Shown here: positions 44,383-52,881 of the stretch, piece after piece
Layout: each line of letters opens with the position of its first letter
Numbering within the stretch: the stretch's first letter is position 1
From: CAVXJN01 sp963762165
GTDB taxonomy: Bacteria > Pseudomonadota > Gammaproteobacteria > JASBUN01
Direction: 5' to 3'
DNA length: 64,000 bases
Assembly: GCA_963762165.1 (NCBI GenBank)
Contig: CAVXJN010000002.1
Location: 186,001-250,000 of the forward strand
Notes under the pieces: model-generated
What the model was told of the DNA's origin: nothing
Database searches by the model: none
What the model saw: only the letters and a program-made list of their open reading frames with translations
Made by a program: the position numbers and the translations under genes

Positions 44383-45050
44383 TGAATCCGACGGACTCGA
44401 TGATCCGCGGCATCGGCATGACATCGCAGCGTACCCGCGAGCGTCTGGTCGGCCGCTTGCGCGAGCAGGGTATCCAACGCCGCGAAGTGCTCGAAGTTGT
44501 GCGCAATACGCCGCGGCACCTGTTCGTCGATGAGGCGCTGGCGAGCCGCGCTTACGAAGACACGGCGCTGCCGATCGGATACGGGCAGACGATTTCCCAG
44601 CCTTATGTGGTGGCGCGGATGACCGAGCTGTTGTTCGGGGAAGCGGCGCCGGAAAAAGTGCTCGAGGTCGGCACGGGATGCGGTTACCAGACGGCGATCC
44701 TGGCGCAATTGGCAAAGGAAGTGTTCACGGTGGAACGCATCGGTGCATTGCTATCCCAGGCGCGCCGCCGCTTTCGCACCCTTGGAATCCGCAACGTTCG
44801 CACCAAACACAGTGACGGACACTGGGGCTGGCCCGGGCTTGCGCCCTACGATGCAATTCTGGTGGCCGCAGCGCCGGAGCAGGTGCCCATGGCGCTGCTC
44901 GAACAGCTTGCACCAGGAGGGCGCATGGTGATTCCAGTGGGCGGTCAGGGACAGCAGAACCTGGCGGTGATCGCGCATACGCCTTCCGGGTTCGAGCAAA
45001 CGATGTATGAACGGGTGAGCTTCGTGCCGTTGGTAGGTGGCGAGTCATGA
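44379..45050 (+). CDS. pcm: protein-L-isoaspartate O-methyltransferase
   Basis: Repairs isoaspartyl residues using SAM. The SAM-binding glycine loop is VLEVGTGCGYQTAILAQL, preceded by YGQTISQPYVVARMTELL, the PCMT signature. The frame can start at 44379 or at the next ATG, 44382. 223 residues. Its end overlaps the next start by four bases (ATGA), so surE-pcm-yqaA-nlpD is a coupled run. Confidence 0.95.
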   Translation: MMNPTDSMIRGIGMTSQRTRERLVGRLREQGIQRREVLEVVRNTPRHLFVDEALASRAYEDTALPIGYGQTISQPYVVARMTELLFGEAAPEKVLEVGTGCGYQTAILAQLAKEVFTVERIGALLSQARRRFRTLGIRNVRTKHSDGHWGWPGLAPYDAILVAAAPEQVPMALLEQLAPGGRMVIPVGGQGQQNLAVIAHTPSGFEQTMYERVSFVPLVGGES

Positions 45051-45625
45051 GTCTATTTTCGGCGCTGTATGAGCGCGTCATGCGCTGGTCGGCCCATCGT
45101 CATGCGCCGCGCTATCTCGCCGGCCTGAGTTTTGCCGAAAGCTCGTTTTTTCCGGTTCCCCCCGATGTCATGTTGGCGCCAATGGCCCTGGCGTGTCCGC
45201 AGCGAGCCTGGTTTTTCGCCGGCTTGACGACGGTCGCGTCGGCGATCGGCGGCGCCTTCGGTTATTTGATCGGACGTTTCGCGTTCGAGTTTCTCGCACC
45301 GTTGATGCACCAATATGGGTACTGGGACTCCTTCGTGCAGGCGCGCGAGTGGTTTGCGCAATGGGGATTCTGGGCCGTATTTCTGGCAGGCTTCACGCCG
45401 ATCCCATACAAGGTCTTTACCATCGCCGCCGGTGTCGTAGCGATGCCCTTCGTGCCCTTCCTCATCGCATCGATCATCGGCCGGGGCGCCCGGTTTTTTC
45501 TGGTCGCAGGCCTGATGAAATGGGGCGGCGCGCGGATGGAGCACCTGGTCCGGACCTACATAGACCGTGTCGGCTGGATCATGTTGGTCGCGGTCTTGGT
45601 CCTGTATCTGGTATTCAGGAGCTGA
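45047..45625 (+). CDS. yqaA: YqaA-family inner membrane protein (SNARE-associated/VTT domain)
   Basis: A 192-residue protein with four to five membrane segments. FAESSFFPVPPDVMLAPMAL and the AGFTPIPYKVFTIAAGVVAM motif (proline-rich GFTPIPYKVFT) mark the DedA/VTT group, YqaA branch. The function is unsettled; DedA relatives act in membrane lipid translocation. It lies between pcm and nlpD as in several gammaproteobacteria, and its stop shares one base with the nlpD start (TGATG). Confidence 0.87.
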   Translation: MSLFSALYERVMRWSAHRHAPRYLAGLSFAESSFFPVPPDVMLAPMALACPQRAWFFAGLTTVASAIGGAFGYLIGRFAFEFLAPLMHQYGYWDSFVQAREWFAQWGFWAVFLAGFTPIPYKVFTIAAGVVAMPFVPFLIASIIGRGARFFLVAGLMKWGGARMEHLVRTYIDRVGWIMLVAVLVLYLVFRS

Positions 45626-46374
45626 TGATTGTAAGGCGCCTCGGAATCGCAACCCTCCTAGTCGGCACCGTGCTCGCCGGCTGTGGTTCGCCGATGGCGC
45701 CTGTCACTGATCGCAGCGCGGCCGAGCACAGAGCCTCCCGCGGCGCACCTCCCGGCCAGTATCGGGTCCAGCGTGGTGACACCCTCTACTCGATCTCCTT
45801 CTCCTATGGACTCGACTATCGAGACGTAGCCAACTGGAACGGCATCGAGCCGCCGTATCACATCTACCCCGGGCAACACCTCAGGCTGCGCGCGCCGGCG
45901 GCCCGCGCTCCATCGCGCCAGGCGCGCGCGCAACCCAGGCAGGCGGCGCCGCGGCCGCGTCCCGCCCCTCGCCCTCAGCGCCAGGATCCAACCCCGCGGC
46001 AGCGCTCACTGCACTGGCAATGGCCGACCCGCGGCAGCGTGATCCGCACCTTTTCCGCGACCGACAATGGCAAAAAGGGTATCGACATCGCCGGTGATTC
46101 CGGGCAACCGGTGCGCGCCGCGGCAGCCGGCGAAGTGGTCTACAGCGGGCAGGGTCTGCTGCGTTATGGAAAATTGATCATTATCAAACACGACCAGACC
46201 TTCTTCAGCGCGTACGCTCACAATCGGGTGTTGCTGGTGACCGAAGGTCAGCGGGTGAAGGGCGGTCAGACGATTGCCGAATTGGGTAGCACCGGCACCT
46301 CTCGGCCAATGTTACATTTCGAAGTCCGACGCAACGGCCACCCGGTCGACCCGCTTGCCTACCTGCCGCACTGA
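45625..46374 (+). CDS. nlpD: lipoprotein NlpD (LysM + LytM-like M23)
   Basis: Activator of the amidase AmiC at the division septum. The signal peptide ends in lipobox LAGC, with Cys 20 the lipidation site. A LysM domain follows (QYRVQRGDTLYSISF, about 46-90), then an Arg/Pro-rich linker, then the M23 fold. The site reads KKGIDIAGDSG and LHFEVRRNG, without the full His/Asp zinc set, as in other NlpD proteins, so it is presumably non-catalytic. 249 residues. In E. coli the main rpoS promoter is inside nlpD. Confidence 0.94.
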   Translation: MIVRRLGIATLLVGTVLAGCGSPMAPVTDRSAAEHRASRGAPPGQYRVQRGDTLYSISFSYGLDYRDVANWNGIEPPYHIYPGQHLRLRAPAARAPSRQARAQPRQAAPRPRPAPRPQRQDPTPRQRSLHWQWPTRGSVIRTFSATDNGKKGIDIAGDSGQPVRAAAAGEVVYSGQGLLRYGKLIIIKHDQTFFSAYAHNRVLLVTEGQRVKGGQTIAELGSTGTSRPMLHFEVRRNGHPVDPLAYLPH

Positions 46375-46477
46375 CCGACGCCCGGTCCGGTTGCAGATGG
46401 ACCGGCAAAATCGCATTATTGACTTCCAAGGTCGCGCGATGACCGGTGCAAATTGATCGCGCCACGCTCAGTCCCTT

Positions 46478-46485
46478 AGGGAGGT
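46478..46485 (+). promoter_or_regulatory. strong ribosome-binding site of rpoS
   Basis: AGGGAGGT ends seven bases before the rpoS ATG at 46493, a near-perfect match to the anti-Shine-Dalgarno. It fixes the rpoS start, whose N-terminal region is not conserved enough to do so. Confidence 0.7.
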
Positions 46486-46492
46486 AAGGCAG

Positions 46493-47507
46493 ATGTCGAC
46501 GCGTCGTAGCCATACGTCGATCAGTGAGAGCAAGGAACAGCCGCAGTCAAAGCCGGCCGCGGAAGCGGACGACGAGATCGAGAACGAAGATCTCGAAGCG
46601 GAAGAGTCCGACGAAGAGACTGACGAAGAAATAGAAGAAGAACAAGTGTTCAGTGCGGGCGAGTTTCCCGACGGACAGATGGATGCAACCCGGTTGTATC
46701 TCAACGAGATCGGTTTCTCGCCGTTGCTTACCGCCGAGGAGGAAGTCTATTATCGCGCGCTTGGCGCAGAAAGGCGAAGAGAGCGCGCGTCAGCGCATGA
46801 TCGAAAGCAATCTGCGGCTGGTGGTCAAGATTGCACGCCGTTATATGAATCGAGGTCTGGCATTACTGGATCTCATCGAAGAAGGGAATCTGGGATTGAT
46901 TCGTGCGGTGGAGAAATTCGATCCGGAGCGCGGCTTTCGGTTCTCGACTTACGCCACGTGGTGGATACGTCAAACCATCGAGCGCGCAATCATGAATCAA
47001 ACGCGCACGATTCGTTTGCCGATTCACGTCGTCAAGGAAATCAATTTGTATCTGCGTGCTGCGCGGCAGTTGGCCCAGGACCTGGAGCGGGAACCGGGCG
47101 CCGAAGAGATCGCGCAGCTGTTGGACAAACCGCTGAATGAAGTCAAACGCATGCTCGGACTCAACGAGCGCGTTGCTTCAGTGGATACGCCCATCGGTGA
47201 TGACGAGGATCGTTTGCTGTTGGACGCCATTCCCGACGAAAACAATCCCGACCCATCGCTGCTGCTGCAGGACGAGAATGTTCATCGTAACCTCGAGGCC
47301 TGGCTTGCCAAGCTCAACGACAAGCAGCGCGAAGTGGTGGAGCGACGTTTCGGTCTGCATGGCTACGAGCGCTCGACCCTGGAAGAAGTCGGGCACGAAA
47401 TCGGCGTGACCCGGGAACGGGTGCGGCAGATTCAGATGGATGCGCTGCGCCGTTTGCGGGAAATCTTGGAAGCGGAAGGATTTTCGGAAGACACCTTGCT
47501 GAAGTAA
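46493..47507 (+). CDS. rpoS: RNA polymerase sigma factor RpoS (one frameshift)
   Basis: Stationary-phase and general stress sigma factor. Region 1.2 starts DATRLYLNEIGFSPLLTAEE; region 2 has RFSTYATWWIRQTIERAIMN (-10 recognition), and region 4 has VGHEIGVTRERVRQIQMDAL (-35 helix-turn-helix). An extra C near 46754 shifts the frame at EEEVYY-ARLAQKGEE; downstream conservation is complete, so this is probably an error. Residues 24-50 are extremely acidic (19 of 27 Asp or Glu). About 337 residues. It sits directly after nlpD, and convergent with a Mth938-like gene only six bases away. Confidence 0.94.
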
Positions 47508-47513
47508 GGCGTT

Positions 47514-47887
47514 TCAGATCATCAACAGCGCTGCAGCGACGTTGCGGCTCTTCGGCGGCGAGAATGTTGTAGGTTCGGCAGGCGGCGGCCGTGTCCATCA
47601 CTTCGATACCCACCCGCCGGGCCGCGGCCGCGGCCATGATGCGCGGATGCGGAAAGCGCATGCTTTCACCGGTGCCCAATAGTATGATTTCCGGCTCCAG
47701 CGCGAGCAGCGATTCGATGTGCTCCGCGGCCAGGTCTTCGAACGATGTCGGCGGCCAGTCCCGCAGCAGCTGTTCCGGCGATACCACCACACTTGCGCGA
47801 ATGATTTCCTCGTTGACGACCACATGTCCGGGGCCGTACGCGCGTATGGTGTAATGGGCGGCAGTTGTCGTCGAGGCTGAGTTTCAT
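47514..47887 (-). CDS. Mth938-like domain protein (DUF498/DUF598) (two frameshifts)
   Basis: Reconstructed from three frames. It starts MKLSLDD at the ATG ending at 47887. After an extra base near 47865 it continues HYTIRAYGPGHVVVNEEIIR, then LLGTGESMRFPHP and GIEVMDTAAACRTYNILAAE. After a second extra base near 47548 it ends RNVAAALLMI at the TGA 47514-47516. These are the hallmarks of the Mth938 fold family, about 120 residues, of unknown biochemical role and related to a mitochondrial complex I assembly factor (NDUFAF3). Without the second correction the frame would run on antisense to rpoS, which I reject. Confidence 0.8.
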
Positions 47888-48045
47888 GGCAGTCAGACAG
47901 TGATGTTCGGGCCAGAATAATCGCCGTTGGGCGTGGCGGCAAGTTGCGCCGATTGACAGCTTCGGCGCTTGCCGGTAAGGTGTGACGGTTTTACCCTTAA
48001 CCACATGAACTTTCGAAATTTTTTCCGATCGGGGCAGCTCGGCTG

Positions 48046-49256
48046 ATGGACGAGTTTCATAGAATCAAGCGCTTACCGCCGTACGTGTTCAATATCGTCA
48101 ACGAGCTCAAGGCCAAGGCCCGAGCGCGGGGCGAGGACATCATCGATTTCGGCATGGGCAATCCCGATCAGCCCACGCCCCAGCACGTGGTCGACAAGCT
48201 GATCGAGGCGGTGCAGCGTCCGCGATACCCATCGCTATTCGGTTTCCCGCGGCATCCCGCGCTTGCGGCGCGCGATCTGCAATTGGTACAAGCAGCGCTA
48301 CGGTGTCGAGCTGGACCCGGATTCCGAAGCCATCGTCACCATCGGTTCCAAGGAAGGCCTGGCGCATCTGGCGTTGGCCACCATCGGCCCCGGCGACGCG
48401 GTGCTGGTGCCCAACCCTGCGTACCCGATCCACCCGTACGGTTTCGTCATCGCCGGCGCCGACATTCGTCACGTGCCGATGATCGAAGGCGTCGACTTTT
48501 TCGCCGAGCTGGAAAAGGCGATCAAGGACTCCTGGCCGAAACCGAAGATGCTGGTGCTGAACTTTCCCGCCAACCCGACGGCGCAGTGCGTCGATCTGGA
48601 ATTCTTCGAGAAAGTGGTGGCCATCGGCCGCGAGCACGGTATCTGGATCGTTCACGATCTGGCCTACGCCGACATCGTGTTCGACGGTTACAAGGCGCCT
48701 TCGATTCTGCAGGTGCCCGGTGCCAAGGAAATCGCGGTGGAATTCTATTCCCTGTCCAAGAGCTACAACATGCCCGGTTGGCGGGTCGGCTTCATGTGCG
48801 GCAATCAGCGTCTGGTGGCGGCGCTTGCGCGCATGAAATCCTATCTGGACTACGGCATGTTCACGCCCATACAGGTGGCGGCCATCGCCGCATTGGAAGG
48901 CCCGCAGGAGTGCGTGCGTTGAAATCGCCGAAATGTATCGCAAGCGCCGCGACGTGCTGTGCAACGGTTTGAATGCGATGGGTTGGCAGGTTACGCCGCC
49001 GAAAGCCACCATGTTCGTCTGGGCGCCGATCCCGGAAGCCTACCGGCATCTGGGTTCGCTGGAATTCTCCAAGAAGCTGCTGGCCGACGCCAAAGTGGCG
49101 GCTTCGCCGGGCATCGGCTTCGGTGAATACGGCGACGACCACGTGCGCTTCGGGCTGATCGAAAACGAACATCGCACGCGCCAGGCGCTACGCGGTATCC
49201 GCAGTATGCTGCGCAAGGACAACGTGCTGCAGAAAGCAGTGGGGGAAGAACATTGA
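48046..49256 (+). CDS. alaC: class I/II aminotransferase, AlaC-like (two frameshifts)
   Basis: PLP aminotransferase of the AlaC/YfdZ type (alanine or related transamination). It begins MDEFHRIKRLPPYVFNIVNE, with IDFGMGNPDQPTP, NFPANPTAQC, VHDLAYADIVFDGY and the Schiff-base lysine in FYSLSKSYNMPGWRVGF. An extra base near 48223 (should read QRPDTHRYSVSRGI) and another near 48919, giving an early TGA before EIAEMYRKRRD, break the frame. About 403 residues. It precedes hom with a TTGA overlap, suggesting a link with the aspartate-family pathway. Confidence 0.88.
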
Positions 49257-50564
49257 CTCCGGTTCGCGTCGGTCTGTTGGGCCTGGGAACGGTAGGCGGC
49301 GGCACATTCAATGTGCTGTTGCGCAACGCAGACGAAATTACCCGCCGTGCCGGACGCGGCATCGTGGTCACCCGGGCCGCGGCCCGGGATTACGATCCCA
49401 GCCGTCTGGAAAACCTCGAAGGCGTCGACATTACCGATGACGCGTTCGACGTGGTCAACGACCCCGAAGTCGACATCATCGTCGAGCTGATCGGCGGTTA
49501 CGATCCCGCGCGCCAGCTGGTGCTCAAGGCGATCGAGAACGGCAAGCACGTGGTGACCGCCAACAAGGCGATGATCGCCATGTATGGCAACGAGATTTTC
49601 GCCGCTGCCAGCGAACGCGGTGTCATGGTGGCATTCGAAGCGGCGGTCGCCGGCGGCATCCCCATCATCAAGGCGATCCGTGAAGGTCTGGCGGCGAACC
49701 ATATTGAATGGCTGGCCGGTATCATCAACGGCACCGGCAATTTCATCTTTCAGCGAAATGCGCGACAAAGGCCGCAGCTTCGATGTCGCCCTGGCCGAAG
49801 CGCAGCAACTCGGTTACGCCGAATCGGATCCGACGTTCGATATCGAAGGCATCGACGCGGCTCACAAGTTGACCATTCTCGGCTCCATTGCCTTCGGTGT
49901 CCCGCTGCAGTTCGACAAGGTGTACACCGAAGGCATCAGCCACATCACCCGCGAAGATGTGGATTACGCCGAACAGCTCGGTTATCGCATCAAGCATCTG
50001 GGCATGGCGCGGCGCACGGAGTTGGGAATCGAACTGCGCGTGCACCCGACGCTGATTCCGCACCGCCGCTTGATCGCCAATGTCGACGGCGTCATGAACG
50101 CCGTGGTGGTGAAAGGCGATGCGGTGGGTCCGACCCTGTATTACGGCGCCGGCGCCGGCTCCCTGCCCACCGCTTCGGCGGTGGTGGCGGATCTGGTGGA
50201 CGTGACCCGCACCCTGACCGCGGATCCGGAAAACCGCGTGCCACATCTGGCGTTTCAGCCGCAATCGTTGTCCGACATTCCGATCCTTTCGATGGACGAC
50301 GTGCAGACGGCGTACTACCTGCGCATGCAGGCGAGGGACAAGCCGGGCGTACTGGCAGACGTGGCACGCATACTCGGTGAGCAGGGCATCAGCATCGAAG
50401 CGCTGATTCAGAAGGAACAGCTCGACGACGCCGATTCGGTACCGCTGATCATGCTGACCCATCAAGTGCGCGAACGGGCTATGAACGATGCCATCCGGCG
50501 TATCGAGGGTTTGGACTCCATTGTCGGCAAGGTCACGCGAATCCGCCTCGAATATCTCTCTTGA
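49253..50564 (+). CDS. hom: homoserine dehydrogenase (one frameshift)
   Basis: NAD(P)-dependent reduction of aspartate semialdehyde to homoserine. TTG start overlapping the alaC stop, preceded by GGGGGAAG, gives MTPVRVGLLGLGTVGGGTF with the Rossmann loop. The catalytic region LAGIINGTGNFI is interrupted by an extra T near 49749, after which SEMRDKGRSFDVALAEAQQL continues. A C-terminal ACT domain (YYLRMQARDKPGVLADVARI) indicates feedback by threonine. About 436 residues. Confidence 0.93.
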
Positions 50565-50615
50565 CTGCGCGCGCCGCGCGCAACGCGGCGCCGTGTTCGC
50601 ACAGGAAAAATCAAC

Positions 50616-51755
50616 ATGCCATTTCGACCCCGTTATACCGGCTTGATCGACAAATACCGCGACCGTCTGCCGGTACATGATGACACCCGCGTCATCAGTC
50701 TCGGCGAAGGCAACACGCCGCTGATCCGTTTGCACAACGTTCCCGATACCTTGGGCAAGGACGTGGATATCTACGTCAAGTTCGAAGGTCTCAATCCCAC
50801 CGGCTCGTTCAAGGACCGCGGCATGACCATGGCGGTCACCAAAGCAGTGGAGGAAGGCAGCAAGGCGATCATCTGCGCGTCCACCGGCAATACTTCGGCG
50901 GCAGCAGCCGCGTATGCGGCCCGGGCCGGGATCACATCCTTCGTGTTGATTCCAGACGGCAAGATCGCGTTGGGCAAGCTGGCCCAGGCCATGATGCACG
51001 GTGCGATGGTGATTCAGATCAAAGGCAACTTCGATGCCGGCATGAGCCTGGTGAAACAGGTGGCCGAAGAAGCGCCGGTGACCATCGTCAACTCCATCAA
51101 TCCGTTCCGCCTGCAGGGCCAGAAAACGGCGGCGTTCGAAATCATCGAAGAACTGGAGCGGGCGCCGGATTTTCACTGTCTGCCCGTCGGCAACGCCGGC
51201 AACATTACTGCCCATTGGATCGGGTACTGCGAATATTCCTCCGCATCGGGCGCGCATGTCACCGAAGCGTGCAGCTTCTGCAACGGCAACTGTCGCTACG
51301 CCGGCGGTGCGATCGTCGGCAACCGTCCGCGCATGGTGGGCTACCAGGCATCGGGCAGTGCGCCGTTTCTGCGCGGCGCGATGGTCGACAATCCCGACAC
51401 CGTGGCGACCGCCATACGCATCGGCCATCCGCAGTCCTGGGAATATGCCTGGAAGGTGCAGAAGGAGTCCGGCGGTTGGTTCGACGAATGCAGCGATCAG
51501 GAAATTCTCGATGCCCAGAAGTTGTTGGCGCAGAAGGAAGGCGTGTTCTGCGAGCCGGCGTCGGCTACTTCCCTGGCCGGGGCCATGCGCGATATCCGTT
51601 CCGGCAAGATTCCGGAAGGCAGTACTGTCGTGTGCACGCTTACCGGGCACGGACTCAAGGATCCGGACACGGCGATCAAGCAGAGCATCCAGCCAATGGA
51701 GGCGATCGACGCGAATCTGGACGCCGTCAAGCGCGCCATCTTCGACAAGCTCTGA
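50616..51755 (+). CDS. thrC: threonine synthase
   Basis: PLP enzyme turning O-phosphohomoserine into threonine. The PLP lysine lies in PTGSFKDRGMTMAVTKAVEE, and the phosphate-binding loop in CASTGNTSAAAAAYAARAG. PVGNAGNITAHWIGY is also typical. 379 residues, the short type. It follows hom after 51 bases with an AGGAAAAATCAAC leader, forming a hom-thrC unit. Confidence 0.96.
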   Translation: MPFRPRYTGLIDKYRDRLPVHDDTRVISLGEGNTPLIRLHNVPDTLGKDVDIYVKFEGLNPTGSFKDRGMTMAVTKAVEEGSKAIICASTGNTSAAAAAYAARAGITSFVLIPDGKIALGKLAQAMMHGAMVIQIKGNFDAGMSLVKQVAEEAPVTIVNSINPFRLQGQKTAAFEIIEELERAPDFHCLPVGNAGNITAHWIGYCEYSSASGAHVTEACSFCNGNCRYAGGAIVGNRPRMVGYQASGSAPFLRGAMVDNPDTVATAIRIGHPQSWEYAWKVQKESGGWFDECSDQEILDAQKLLAQKEGVFCEPASATSLAGAMRDIRSGKIPEGSTVVCTLTGHGLKDPDTAIKQSIQPMEAIDANLDAVKRAIFDKL

Positions 51756-51836
51756 GTACCGCCCGGTGCTCGTCGCACGCGACAGCGCCGGGCACATCGC
51801 TCTGGCCGAACCGTGCTTCGGCCTGCCAAGGTAGCC

Positions 51837-52881
51837 ATGGCCCCGTCAGCACGAAATCTTCACTTGTTGACGCCGGGACTGGTTGCGGAACTGACGCCTT
51901 CGGAAGCCGACGGCGTGCGCTTGCCGCCACTGCCGGCGGCCCAGCGCATGCTCGCACGCGGCACGCGCATCGGCACCACAGCCAACGATCTGCGTGACCA
52001 GTTGCTCGCCTGCTTCGCGGTCACGGCTGGCGCGCGGTGTCGCGCCGCTCACCCATCTGGCCGATGCCGGCCGGGCCGGCGACGGCTGCTGGCTGCGTGC
52101 CGACCCTGTGCATTTGCGCGCCGATCAGGACCGGCTGATTCTGTTTGCGGGCGAAACCCTGCAACTGCACGCTGAGGAAGCCCGGGCGTTGTGCGCATCG
52201 CTCGATGAACACTTCCAGGACCGGCACTGGCATTTCGAATCGCCGCTCGCGCAACGCTGGTATCTCAATCTGGCCGAAGCTCCGGACGTACTGACCGTAT
52301 CCATAGACCAAGTCATGGGTCGCGATATCAAAAGTCGCATGCCCAGCGGCAACGACGGCGCGCTATGGCGTGCGGCGTTGAACGAGGTGCAGATGCTGCT
52401 TCACGATCATCCGGTCAACGCCGCCCGTGAGGCGAGCGGTCGCTTGCCGGTGAACAGCGTCTGGTTCTGGGGCGGTGGGCCGCTGCCAAAAGATGCGCGC
52501 AGCAATTGGCGCAGCGTCTGCAGCGATGAGCCCCTGGCGCGAGGGCTTGCGCTATGCGCCGGCGGCGCGTCCATGCCGCTGCCGGAAAACTTTGCCGGAT
52601 GGGAGGCCATGGCCGAGGCGGGAGATCACTTATTGGTGTTGAGCTCGTTGCAGCAGCGGCATGCCGAAGGCGATCTGCCGGCGTGGTGCGATACCGTTGC
52701 GGCGCTGGAGCAGAACTGGCTTGCTCCCGCCTTCCAGGCCCTGGGGCAGGGCACCCTGCAGCGGATACAGTGGTGGCCGGGCGGCGAGTACGTTTATGTA
52801 TTGGATCGCAAAGCCCTGCGCCGTTTCTGGCGCCGGCGGGCGAGCATCCCGATCGCAGACGCCGTGGAGCAGAACCATTGA
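51837..52881 (+). CDS. rpfE: RpfE-type / phosphoglycerate-mutase-like protein (one frameshift)
   Basis: ATG at 51837 starts HLLTPGLVAELTPSEADGVR. An insertion near 52035 changes frame between LLACFAVTAG and RGVAPLTHLADAG. The rest (DPVHLRADQDRLILFAGETL, FWGGGPLP, WWPGGEYVYVLDRKALRRFW) matches proteins annotated as regulatory protein RpfE or phosphoglycerate-mutase-like, encoded beside recJ in Xanthomonas. Molecular activity is unclear. About 347 residues. Its TGA overlaps the recJ TTG start. Identification is from memory of family sequence plus location. Confidence 0.7.

Noticed and set aside
47314..47513. Extension of the Mth938-like protein into rpoS on the opposite strand
   Set aside because: Correcting one extra base near 47548 gives the family's normal ending and a stop at 47514; the extension is out-of-frame sequence.
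49743..51797. 684-codon open frame opposite hom and thrC
   Set aside because: Shadow frame crossing two well-identified genes; low-complexity His/Arg-rich composition with no motif.
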